DNA of 64,000 bases, from NCBI GenBank assembly GCA_964412015.1, contig CAYPMO010000012.1:15129-79128 (forward strand), given 5' to 3'. Both the position numbers and the translations under genes were made by a program. This document shows positions 56,690 through 64,000 of the stretch, in pieces. The DNA is from SZUA-318 sp964412015 (GTDB lineage: Bacteria; Gemmatimonadota; Gemmatimonadetes; Longimicrobiales; Gaopeijiaceae). The notes beneath the pieces were generated by a model. The model saw only the letters and a program-made list of their open reading frames with translations, searched no databases and was not told the DNA's origin. Position 1 is the stretch's first letter; each line of letters starts with the position of its first letter.

Positions 56690-56845
56690 TCAGAACTCCG
56701 CGAGAGGGATTCCTTGCCCGCCCCGCACTTCCGCGAGCCCCTGCTGCGCTCGTTCATACGCGCCGGGGATGGCGTCGAGCAGTTCCACAATCGACGAGGG
56801 GTCCGGTGGCGCAAGGCAGCCACCGGGGGGCCCTGAGAACCCTTG
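56690..56845 (-). pseudogene. Antitoxin remnant preceding the broken ParE-like toxin
   Basis: A frame without a start codon reads SSIVELLDAIPGAYERAQQG, followed by LAEVRGGQGIPLAEF and a stop. This resembles the C-terminus of small antitoxins in ParD/RelB-like pairs (pattern AYERA..GLxEVRxGxGIPL). Upstream, the frame merges into the 3' end of the Wzi-like gene with no ATG, GTG or TTG in frame. The pair was probably truncated when the neighbouring segments were joined. Confidence 0.5.
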
Positions 56846-56858
56846 CTTCGCCTCCCGC

Positions 56859-58529
56859 CTACCACACGTACTCGAGGCCTACCTGCGCGAGGAAGTTCGA
56901 CCGATTCCGGTCGGTGAAGTCGAACCGGGTCACGTGCTCGTAGCCGAGGCGGACGGTCATGCGCAGGCCGGGCCGCGCGGCCTCCCGCGTCCAGGCGAGC
57001 GTGGTCCGGACGCGGATCTCGTCGGGGTTGTCGGCGACCTTGACCCAGTCGAGCCCCGAGGTGTCTGGATCGTCCGAATACCGGTCGCTGGAATACCGCT
57101 CCCAGGCCGCGCCGAGCGACACGCGGTCCTTCGTCCCGGTCCAGTCGAGGCCTCCCTGGATCCCCGTTCCGAGCGGCCCCAGGGGGCTCCCGATGATACG
57201 GCGGTCCAGCGTGAGCCCGCTCGTGAACTGGTGGTGCGTGTAGATCCGCACGCCGTTCCTGCCGAGCTCGGTCCAGAGGTCCACGCGGCCCTCGTCACCG
57301 AGCCCGGACAGCCGGGCCCCCCAGGTCCAGGCGGCCTCCGTCCAGAACGGCTCGTGGGGCCGCTTGAAGAACCCGTGGTCGTCGGTGGTGGTGACCTCCG
57401 CGTACACGTCCAGGCCCTGGGCGGGAAGCGTGAGGCGGACGTCCGCGGCCACGACCTTGTCCGAGAACTCGGCGCCGACCGGTGGGAAGATGGAAAAGAA
57501 CCCCCGGCGGTGAACGATCAGCAGGATGTCCCGGATCCGCTGTCCCACGGTCGCCTCGGGGGCGCCCTCGCCGAGCTGGTGGTTCAGCACGGCCCCGCCG
57601 ATCTCGAGGTTGCGGTGGGGCCGCATGGCCCCCTCGAACACGAAGAGCTTGCTGCCGGGGATGTCCTGGTCGCGGCCCATGTCCGCGACCATCCCCGTGA
57701 ACCCGACGGGCCCGAGATATCGGAAGATCCACGGCAGGTGGGCCGGCCGCTCCATCGAGAGCCGGATCATGTCGAACCCGCGCGCGTTGTCCGAGAACAC
57801 CGGCCGATACGCCCGCGCGTGGCCGTGGGAGACCTGGTCGCGGCCCACGACGACGGACAGGTTTCCGAGCAGCGCGCGCGCGTACCCGGTGACGAGCGTC
57901 ACGTCGGCTTCCGCGCCGCCCGCCGGATCCTCGGCGAGCCACACCCTGGGCTGCACCTGGAGCGCAAGCCTCCGCCCGATCGCGCCGTCCCACTGGGTCT
58001 CGACGGCCGCCGTCCATCCGTCTACCAGGACCCGACCATGATCGCGCTGGAGCAGGGGGTCGACGTCCGCGTCAATGTGCGACCGCTCCGTGTAGCTCGT
58101 GGGAACCGTCCGAGGCGGCGAGTCCGCCCAGGTGGCGCTCAGCTCGGCGCGACGGAGGCTCCCGTACGATTGCGGGTCGGGGCACGACTCCGCTCCGGCC
58201 GGACACGCCGACTCGATCTCGTCGGCGAAGCGCGACTCGAGCCGCGCCAGCGCCTCGAGCACCCGGGGCTTGGCGAAGCTTCCCTCCCTCCCCGCATCGA
58301 GTCTCGCACGCGCGTCGAGAGCCGCCCGCGCGAACGCCAGGCGGGAGTAGGGGCGCTGGCCGAGGATCAACCCCCGGACGAGTCCCGCCGTGAGGAGGGC
58401 GTCGAGGTTCTCGTACGCGGGGTCGGGCGCCGGGACGTAGGGTGTGGCCTGCGCGCGCGCGCCCGATGGCGGCGCGAAGCCCGCTACGGCCAGAACGAGC
58501 GCGCGAAGGAGCCGGCGGGGATCCGACAC
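56859..58529 (-). CDS. wzi: Wzi-family capsule assembly outer-membrane protein
   Basis: 556 residues from GTG 58529 (V/MSDPRRLLRALVLAVAGFA, a signal peptide ending near ARAQ). The periplasmic N-terminal region has DPAYENLDALLTAGLVRGLILGQRPYSRLAFARAALDAR. The barrel includes VVVGRDQVSHGHARAYRPVFSDNARGFDMIRLSMERP and ends in the aromatic VGLEYVW expected for BAM-dependent insertion. Wzi proteins hold capsule at the outer membrane. It starts 4 bases after the wzc stop, so wza-wzc-wzi is one operon. Confidence 0.88.
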   Translation of the reverse strand: MSDPRRLLRALVLAVAGFAPPSGARAQATPYVPAPDPAYENLDALLTAGLVRGLILGQRPYSRLAFARAALDARARLDAGREGSFAKPRVLEALARLESRFADEIESACPAGAESCPDPQSYGSLRRAELSATWADSPPRTVPTSYTERSHIDADVDPLLQRDHGRVLVDGWTAAVETQWDGAIGRRLALQVQPRVWLAEDPAGGAEADVTLVTGYARALLGNLSVVVGRDQVSHGHARAYRPVFSDNARGFDMIRLSMERPAHLPWIFRYLGPVGFTGMVADMGRDQDIPGSKLFVFEGAMRPHRNLEIGGAVLNHQLGEGAPEATVGQRIRDILLIVHRRGFFSIFPPVGAEFSDKVVAADVRLTLPAQGLDVYAEVTTTDDHGFFKRPHEPFWTEAAWTWGARLSGLGDEGRVDLWTELGRNGVRIYTHHQFTSGLTLDRRIIGSPLGPLGTGIQGGLDWTGTKDRVSLGAAWERYSSDRYSDDPDTSGLDWVKVADNPDEIRVRTTLAWTREAARPGLRMTVRLGYEHVTRFDFTDRNRSNFLAQVGLEYVW

Positions 58530-58533
58530 GGAC

Positions 58534-60963
58534 CTACGCTTTCGACGGCGCGTCGGCGCCTCGCCGCGTCCGTTCCTTCTTCCTCCCGTTCCCCGTGTCC
58601 CCGTAGTAGTAGTGGTAGTAGTACCCGTACTTGCCGTAGGTGCTGTAGTAGCGGGAGTCACGGCGGAAGTCCACGTCGTTGATCACGCACCCGAGGACCG
58701 GGGCGCGCACGTGCGCGAGCTGCTCCACGGAGTACGTGAGCGCGCTCTTCTCGGTTGCGCCCGCGCGGGCGACGATGACCACGCCGTCCGCTTTGGTGCC
58801 GAGGACCGCGGCGTCGGTGACGATCGTGAGCGGCGGGGAGTCCACGATCACCACGTCGAAGCGCTCCTCGAGTGCTTGGACGAGCACACGCATCCGCTGG
58901 CTTCCCAGGATTTCGGCGGGGTTCGGGGGATAATTCCCCGAGGGTAGGAAGTGGAGAATGCCATGCTCTCCCAGGTCTATCTTGCGGATCGCATCGTCGA
59001 TGCCGCACCGCGTCGTGAGAATCGTGGTCAAGCCTGGCTCCTGCGTGGTCTCGAACACGGCTTCGAGCACGCCCCGCCGCAAGTCGGCGTCCACGAGCAG
59101 CGTGTTGATCCCTTGCTGGGCCAGCGTGATCGCGAGGTTCGCGGCGGTCGTGCTCTTGCCGTCGTGAGGCATCGCGCTCGTGATGATGACCGTCTTGGGC
59201 GGATCGTCCGGGTTGGCGAACGTGAGATTGGTGCGGAGCGTCCGGTAGGCTTCGGACACCGGATTGCGCGGGTCCCGACCGGCGACCAACCGCGTGCTCA
59301 GCTTGGCGAAAACCCCATCTCGCGTCCCCCGGCCCGTGACCACGGCCTCCCGGATCCGGGGGATCATCCCGAGGACCGGGGCGCCCCTCGTCGCGGCCAT
59401 CACGTCCTCCCGGGTGTGGACGGTCTCGTCCAGGTACTCCCGCAGGAACGCGATGCCCACGCCCAGCATGCCGCCGAGGACGATGCCCAGGAGCAGGTTC
59501 AGCATCGTGCGCGGCTTCACGGGCTCGGGCGGAAGGATGGCGGGATCCACGACGCGGACCGACGGGTCCTCGACGGCCTCGAGGATGCGTGCCTCCTGCA
59601 GCCGGTTCTGGAGCAGGGTATAGACCTCCTCGAGCACGTTCCGCTGGCGCTCGAGCCGCGCGAGCTGCACCTCCTTGGCCGGGATCCGCTCCAGCTCGGT
59701 GGCGAACTGCTCCAACGTCCGGTCGAAGGAGTTCACCTGCTCGGTGAGTCCCTGCAGATACGTCGTCGCGGTGCCGCGGAGCTGCGCCTCGATCTCGCGG
59801 ATGCGCTCGGTGGCGTTGACGACGTCGGGGTCCTGGAGCGTTCGGCGCTGGAGGAGCGTGGAGCGCTGCTGGTTCGCTTCGTTCAGGGTCCTGAGGAGCT
59901 CCGAGGCGGCCTGGTTGCGGAAGAGCGTCGGGAACGAGATGAGCCGCGTGTAGGGGGAAGGCGCGGAGGGATCCGCCCGCTGGGCCTCCCGGTCGATCTC
60001 GTCCACCAGGGTCTGGAGCGCCGAGCGCTCGGCCTCGAGCGTGTTCCGGTCGGCCTGAAGGCGGCTCAAGTTCGTGACCTGCGCCTGGGCCTCGGCCTGG
60101 ATGCTCACGACCTGTTCGACCTCCCGGAATCCCGTGAGCGCCTCTTCGGCCTCCGCGAGCTGGCGCGAGAGCGTGTCGATCTGGACCTGCAGGAACAGGA
60201 CCGTGCTCGTCGCCTCGGTCTTGCGGATGGCCTGTCCGCGGGCGATGAAGCGCTGGGCCAGCGTGTTGGGTACCTGGTGCACGAGTTGCGTGTCGGTGGT
60301 CTCGTAGCGGACCGTGATGATGGCGGCCTCGCGGTTGGGACGGGCCACGCTGACGGCTTTCCGCAGCTCCTCCACCGCCGCGTCGAACGTGGCTACCGAC
60401 ACGACGATCTGGTCGTACAACCCGGCCCCTTCGCGGAGCTGGAACGTCACGCCCGGGAGCGCGGCGGGCACCGCCTCCGACACGGGCCCGAGGCCGGTAC
60501 CGTCCTCCTGGCTCGTGATGCCGAACGAGCCGTCCGGCTGACGGTCGAGCACGTAGACGCCCTCGGGCGCCCAGCGCTCCACGAACACGGACCTCATGAT
60601 CTCGGCCCGGGCGACGCCCCGCGGGCTCACGAGGCTCAACTGGAGGCCCAAGGAGTCCACGACGTCCTCGGCCAGGGTGCGACTGCGGACCACCTCCATC
60701 TCGGTCTCGACCTCGGAGCCGGTGGAGAGCGTCTGGAGGATGTCGAGCACGGGCAGCTCGGTGCGCTCCTCCTCGATCCGGATGGACGTCACGGACTCGT
60801 AGACGGGCACCGTGCGGGCGGTGTACACGGCCGCTGCCCCCACCACGACGACGAGCGAGAGCCCGATCACCCACCAGTTCCGCACGAGCAGGTTCCAGAC
60901 GTCGCGCAGGTGGATCTCGTCCTCGGCCCGGGGCCCGTTCACGTACGGCGTAGGCTGGTCCAT
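58534..60963 (-). CDS. wzc: Wzc-type chain-length regulator and BY-kinase
   Basis: 809 residues. An N-terminal Wzz domain lies between membrane segments (NWWVIGLSLVVVVGAAAVYT near 30-50 and MLNLLLGIVLGGMLGVGIAFL near 485-505). The long coiled-coil periplasmic part between them contains GNVR-like repeats. The cytoplasmic kinase has Walker A MPHDGKSTTAANLA near 590, Walker A' LLVDADLRRG, and Walker B VVIVDSPP. The tail RYYSTYGKYGYYYHYYYGDT near 775-795 is the tyrosine cluster whose phosphorylation controls polymer length. It lies between wza and wzi. Confidence 0.95.
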   Translation of the reverse strand: MDQPTPYVNGPRAEDEIHLRDVWNLLVRNWWVIGLSLVVVVGAAAVYTARTVPVYESVTSIRIEEERTELPVLDILQTLSTGSEVETEMEVVRSRTLAEDVVDSLGLQLSLVSPRGVARAEIMRSVFVERWAPEGVYVLDRQPDGSFGITSQEDGTGLGPVSEAVPAALPGVTFQLREGAGLYDQIVVSVATFDAAVEELRKAVSVARPNREAAIITVRYETTDTQLVHQVPNTLAQRFIARGQAIRKTEATSTVLFLQVQIDTLSRQLAEAEEALTGFREVEQVVSIQAEAQAQVTNLSRLQADRNTLEAERSALQTLVDEIDREAQRADPSAPSPYTRLISFPTLFRNQAASELLRTLNEANQQRSTLLQRRTLQDPDVVNATERIREIEAQLRGTATTYLQGLTEQVNSFDRTLEQFATELERIPAKEVQLARLERQRNVLEEVYTLLQNRLQEARILEAVEDPSVRVVDPAILPPEPVKPRTMLNLLLGIVLGGMLGVGIAFLREYLDETVHTREDVMAATRGAPVLGMIPRIREAVVTGRGTRDGVFAKLSTRLVAGRDPRNPVSEAYRTLRTNLTFANPDDPPKTVIITSAMPHDGKSTTAANLAITLAQQGINTLLVDADLRRGVLEAVFETTQEPGLTTILTTRCGIDDAIRKIDLGEHGILHFLPSGNYPPNPAEILGSQRMRVLVQALEERFDVVIVDSPPLTIVTDAAVLGTKADGVVIVARAGATEKSALTYSVEQLAHVRAPVLGCVINDVDFRRDSRYYSTYGKYGYYYHYYYGDTGNGRKKERTRRGADAPSKA

Positions 60964-60976
60964 AGCGCTCCGACCC

Positions 60977-61588
60977 TCAGCGGATGAAGAGGGCGATGAT
61001 GAGGCTCACCGTGGCGGTGATCGTAGCCGCCACGACGCCGGAGTTGCGCGCCACCCAACTGCGCTCCGGCACGTAGATCTGGTCGCCGGACCGGATGGGG
61101 GAGTCGGCGATCCGGACGTTCGAGCGGATGTTCACCGCGACCTCGGTGCCGTTCCGGATGATGCGGATCTTGTTGGGGTCCCCGTTCACGGTGGGCCCAC
61201 CCGCGAGCGCGAGCGCGTCGGCCACCGTGACCGTCGGGTCCACCAGGTGGAGACCCGGGTTGTTGACGGCTCCCACGATCCGCACCCGCCGGAGGACGAT
61301 GATCTCGATCGAGGGGTTCCGGAGGTACTGCTGGTAGTCGGCCAGGAGGCGGACCTTGAGGGTCTCGGGGGTGTCGTCGAGCACCTGGTACTCCCCCACC
61401 CGCGGAAAGATCACCATGCCGGCCGCGTCCACGATGTACTCCCCGGACATGTCGGGCTCGCGCCAGATGTTCAGGCGCACGACATCGCCGGGGCGGAGGT
61501 ACTGGGGTTGGGACGCCGGTTGCTGGGCCCCGGCCCCCGCGGGCGCCAGGAGGAGGGCCGCGAAGGTGACAAGCGCGCTCGTTCTCAC
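60977..61588 (-). CDS. wza: Polysaccharide export protein (Wza-type)
   Basis: 203 residues from GTG 61588: a signal peptide (VRTSALVTFAALLLAPAGAGAQ), then the Poly_export domain QYLRPGDVVRLNIWREPDMSGEYIVDAAGMVIFPRVGEY and an SLBB domain with VRIVGAVNNPGLHLVDPTVTVADALALAGGP. A C-terminal hydrophobic helix (GVVAATITATVSLIIALFIR) can cross the outer membrane. No lipobox cysteine is present. I prefer GTG 61588 to the in-frame ATG 61699 because a good promoter (61660-61688) lies between them. Confidence 0.93.
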   Translation of the reverse strand: MRTSALVTFAALLLAPAGAGAQQPASQPQYLRPGDVVRLNIWREPDMSGEYIVDAAGMVIFPRVGEYQVLDDTPETLKVRLLADYQQYLRNPSIEIIVLRRVRIVGAVNNPGLHLVDPTVTVADALALAGGPTVNGDPNKIRIIRNGTEVAVNIRSNVRIADSPIRSGDQIYVPERSWVARNSGVVAATITATVSLIIALFIR

Positions 61589-61659
61589 GGAGGTGGCGGT
61601 CTCTGGCGGGAGTGAGGGCCCGGCGGGCCGTCGGTGGGAAAGGAGAAATTCAGCCTTGT

Positions 61660-61688
61660 AGAATACCACGCGCCTACGGGCTTTACAA
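61660..61688 (-). promoter_or_regulatory. Promoter of the wza-wzc-wzi operon
   Basis: Read on the - strand, TTGTAA (61688-61683) and TATTCT (61665-61660) are 17 bases apart. Transcription would start near 61652, leaving a leader of about 63 bases before the wza GTG. This position excludes the longer ATG start. Confidence 0.7.
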
Positions 61689-61779
61689 CGCAGAGTCACC
61701 GATCCGTCCGATCCGTCCGCACCGGCATGAGGTCGACGTCACAACGCCGTGGGTCGGATCCCAAGGCGCCCGGCGGCGT

Positions 61780-61794
61780 TATACTATAAGTTTG
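61780..61794 (+). promoter_or_regulatory. Candidate -10 region of secA
   Basis: TATACT at 61780-61785 is followed by TAAGTTTG at 61787-61794, an exact TAnnTTTG match. No -35 box stands out at the expected distance. It lies 55 bases before the secA ATG, in the 260-base divergent region with wza. Confidence 0.5.
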
Positions 61795-61848
61795 CCTGGA
61801 CCTCGGGCCGGCCCCTGAGCGGGACCGCCTTCCCGCACGCCAGATCTC

Positions 61849-64000
61849 ATGTTTCAATCGCTCCTGAAATCCGTCCTCGGCTCCCGTCACAAGCGGGAGG
61901 CGAAGAAGCTCCAGCCCATCATCGACGAGATCCACGAGATCTACGCCGGCCTGTCCTCCCTCACCGACGAGGAGCTCCAGGGCAAGACCCAGGAGTTCAA
62001 GGATCGGATCCGGGCCGCCACGGCCGAGCTGGACGCCGAGATCGCGAAGCTCCGGGAGGAGAAGCGCCGCTCCGAGGACCCGCTGGAGCGCGAGCACCTG
62101 GGGATGGAGATCGCGGAGCTGGAGAAGCAGGTGCTGTCCACCATAGAGGACACGCTCGAGGTCCTCCTCCCCGAGGCGTTCGCGGTCGTCAAAGAGGCGT
62201 GCCGGAGGCTGGTGGGCAAGGAGATCGTCGTCACCGGGCAGAAGATGACCTGGGAGATGATCCCCTACGACGTCCAGCTCATCGGCGGGATCGCGCTCCA
62301 CCGGGGCACGGTGGCCGAGATGGCCACGGGCGAGGGGAAGACGCTCGTGGCCACGATGCCGCTCTACCTGAACGCCCTGGCGGGGCGGGGGGCGCACCTG
62401 GTCACGGTGAACTCGTATCTCGCCCAGCGCGACGCCGAGTGGATGGGCAACATCTACTCGTTCCTCGGGCTCGAGGTGGACGTCATCGACCTCTACGAGC
62501 CGGGCTCGCCGGAGCGGCAGCAGGCGTACCGCGCCGACATCACCTACGGCACGAACAACGAGTTCGGGTTCGACTACCTCAGGGACAACATGGTGCACTC
62601 GCTCGCCCAGCGGGTGCAGCGGGCCCACCACTACGCGATCATCGACGAGGTGGACTCGATCCTCATCGACGAGGCCCGGACGCCCCTCATCATCTCGGGC
62701 CCCGTGGGGCGCGACACCTCGACGCCGTTCAAGCAGTACAACCCGCTCGTCGGCTCGCTCTACAAGAAGCAGCTCCGCATCACGAACGAGCTCGTGGCCG
62801 AGGCGCAGAAGCACCTAGAGGGCGAAGAGCAGTACGCCGCGGGGGAAAAGCTGCTCGCCGTCCGGCGCGGCATGCCCAAGCACCGGCAGCTCCTCAAGAT
62901 GTTCGCCGAGGACCCGGCGCTGCAGACGCTCGTCAACAAGGTCGAAGCCGACTACATGCGGGACAAGCGGCTCCACGAAGTGGACGAGATGCTCTACTTC
63001 GCCATGGACGAGAAGGGGCACCAGGTGCACCTCTCGGACCGGGGCCTCGACGAGCTGTCCCCCGGGGACCCGGACGCGTTCACCGTCCCCGACCTCTCGG
63101 GGTCGATCGGCGAGATCGAGAAGGACGACACGCTCTCGGTGGACGAGAAGCGGGAGCGCATCGAGGCCCTCGAGGCCGAGTACGCCGAGAAGAGCCAGAA
63201 GACGCACGTCATCCACCAGCTCCTCAAGGCCTATACGCTCTTCCAGAAGGACGAGAAGTACATCATCGGCGAGAGCGGCGAGATCGTCATCGTGGACGAG
63301 TTCACGGGTCGCCAGATGGCCGGCAGGCGCTGGAGCGACGGGCTCCACCAGGCGGTGGAGGCCAAGGAGGGGGTGGAGGTCCGGGGCGAGACGCAGACGC
63401 TCGCCACGATCACGATCCAGAACTACTTCCGGATGTACGAGAAGCTGTCCGGCATGACGGGCACGGCGGAGACCGAGGAGAACGAGTTCCACCAGATCTA
63501 CCGCCTGGACGTGCTCGTCATCCCCACGAACGAGCCCGTCATCCGCGACGACCGGAACGACCTGATCTTCCGGACCAAGCGCGAGAAGTTCAGCGCGCTC
63601 ATGGACGAGATCGAGCGGCTCCACACGATGGAGCTGCCGGTGCTCGTGGGCACCACGAACGTGGACGTCTCGGAGACGCTCTCCCGGATGCTGAAGCGCC
63701 GGGGGATGCCCCACCAGGTGCTGAACGCCAAGCACCACAAGTCGGAGTCGGAGATCGTGGCCCTGGCCGGCCAGCCCGGCACGGTGACGATCGCGACGAA
63801 CATGGCCGGGCGGGGCACCGACATCAAACTGGGGCCGGGCGTGACTGACACGCGCACGGCCGGGTGGGCCCGCGCGAAGGGCCTGGACGCCGGCGAGCTC
63901 CTCCCCGTGGATCCCATCCGCGCCGAGAAGATGGATGTCTCGAAGGACGACGAGGTCCTCGAGGTCGGAGGCCTGCACATCCTGGGCTCGGAGCGCCACG
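61849..64000 (+). CDS. secA: Preprotein translocase ATPase SecA (runs off window)
   Basis: The first 717 residues of SecA, starting MFQSLLKSVLGSRHKREAKKL; the C-terminal part lies outside the window. SecA pushes preproteins through SecYEG. Walker A is MATGEGKTLVA near residue 160, TYGTNNEFGFDYLRDNM and DEVDSILIDEARTPLIISG follow, and VDEFTGRQMAGRRWSDGLHQAVEAKEGV is the second nucleotide-binding fold. IATNMAGRGTDIKLGPGV is the final motif seen before GGLHILGSERH. A charged stretch of about 30 residues between GTDIKLG and GGLHILG is an insertion found in several FCB-group SecA proteins, as far as I recall. Confidence 0.97.
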   Translation, partial: MFQSLLKSVLGSRHKREAKKLQPIIDEIHEIYAGLSSLTDEELQGKTQEFKDRIRAATAELDAEIAKLREEKRRSEDPLEREHLGMEIAELEKQVLSTIEDTLEVLLPEAFAVVKEACRRLVGKEIVVTGQKMTWEMIPYDVQLIGGIALHRGTVAEMATGEGKTLVATMPLYLNALAGRGAHLVTVNSYLAQRDAEWMGNIYSFLGLEVDVIDLYEPGSPERQQAYRADITYGTNNEFGFDYLRDNMVHSLAQRVQRAHHYAIIDEVDSILIDEARTPLIISGPVGRDTSTPFKQYNPLVGSLYKKQLRITNELVAEAQKHLEGEEQYAAGEKLLAVRRGMPKHRQLLKMFAEDPALQTLVNKVEADYMRDKRLHEVDEMLYFAMDEKGHQVHLSDRGLDELSPGDPDAFTVPDLSGSIGEIEKDDTLSVDEKRERIEALEAEYAEKSQKTHVIHQLLKAYTLFQKDEKYIIGESGEIVIVDEFTGRQMAGRRWSDGLHQAVEAKEGVEVRGETQTLATITIQNYFRMYEKLSGMTGTAETEENEFHQIYRLDVLVIPTNEPVIRDDRNDLIFRTKREKFSALMDEIERLHTMELPVLVGTTNVDVSETLSRMLKRRGMPHQVLNAKHHKSESEIVALAGQPGTVTIATNMAGRGTDIKLGPGVTDTRTAGWARAKGLDAGELLPVDPIRAEKMDVSKDDEVLEVGGLHILGSERH

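Noticed and set aside
61757..61785. Full sigma-70 promoter for secA
   Set aside because: The sequence at the -35 distance from TATACT is GATCCC, far from consensus; only the -10 part is kept as a candidate.

Overview
The window is 64 kb of very GC-rich bacterial DNA from a diderm (Gram-negative) organism. The cell-envelope evidence is a Wza/Wzc/Wzi capsule export set, an outer-membrane beta-barrel of PorV/UPF0164 type, and lipoproteins. The uninterrupted str-S10-spc-alpha ribosomal gene order, the GC content, the envelope genes and a few TAnnTTTG-like promoter elements would fit Gemmatimonadota or another FCB-group lineage. That placement is an inference; no rRNA is present to test it.

Positions 1-18257, housekeeping block, all on the + strand. 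It runs from the 3' end of fusA through tuf, rpsJ-rplC-rplD-rplW-rplB-rpsS-rplV-rpsC-rplP-rpmC-rpsQ, rplN-rplX-rplE-rpsN(Z)-rpsH-rplF-rplR-rpsE-rpmD-rplO-secY-adk-map, then rpmJ-rpsM-rpsK-rpsD-rpoA-rplQ, a small membrane protein and rpmB. The genes are mostly separated by fewer than 30 bases or overlap. Departures from the textbook order are the absence of infA between map and rpmJ, a near-consensus promoter overlapping the map stop codon, hairpins after tuf and rpsM, and a 118-bp palindromic repeat inserted between rplX and rplE.

Positions 18258-19823, a mostly non-coding transition. It holds a hairpin behind rpmB, about 570 bases with no recognisable gene, a DUF433/DUF5615 toxin-antitoxin pair on the - strand, and a 67-bp tandem repeat with an inverted partial copy.

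Positions 19824-44587, a large surface-polysaccharide locus. It encodes a Wzy-like polymerase/ligase, a Wzx-like flippase, seven GT4-type glycosyltransferases, polytopic GT-C-like enzymes, a CsaB-like pyruvyl transferase, two zinc-ribbon methyltransferases, an AsnB amidotransferase, two nucleotide-sugar epimerases, RmlD and RmlB, and a membrane transglutaminase-like protein. Most genes are translationally coupled by 4-14 base overlaps.

Positions 44626-50699. A DUF2442 gene is followed by a three-gene - strand operon for two lipoproteins or secreted proteins and an outer-membrane barrel. Divergent to it is an unusual fusion of a WecA/MraY-type glycan-initiating transferase with the N-terminal half of a FlaA1/PglF-type protein.

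Positions 50712-56845, an accessory island. It carries two AAA-DUF4143 ATPases, a GNAT/RHH toxin-antitoxin pair, hicBA, and a broken ParDE-like pair. These sit around a nucleotide-sugar dehydrogenase (52060-53394) that belongs functionally to the polysaccharide locus.

Positions 56859-61588, the capsule export operon wza-wzc-wzi on the - strand, with a clear promoter. It is divergent from secA (61849 onward), which runs off the window.

Together, the initiating transferase, sugar-nucleotide enzymes, glycosyltransferases, Wzx, Wzy and Wza/Wzc/Wzi form an almost complete Wzx/Wzy-dependent polysaccharide pathway placed between the ribosomal operon and secA. rmlA and rmlC are not in the window. 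I recognised no tRNA, rRNA, CRISPR array or insertion sequence.
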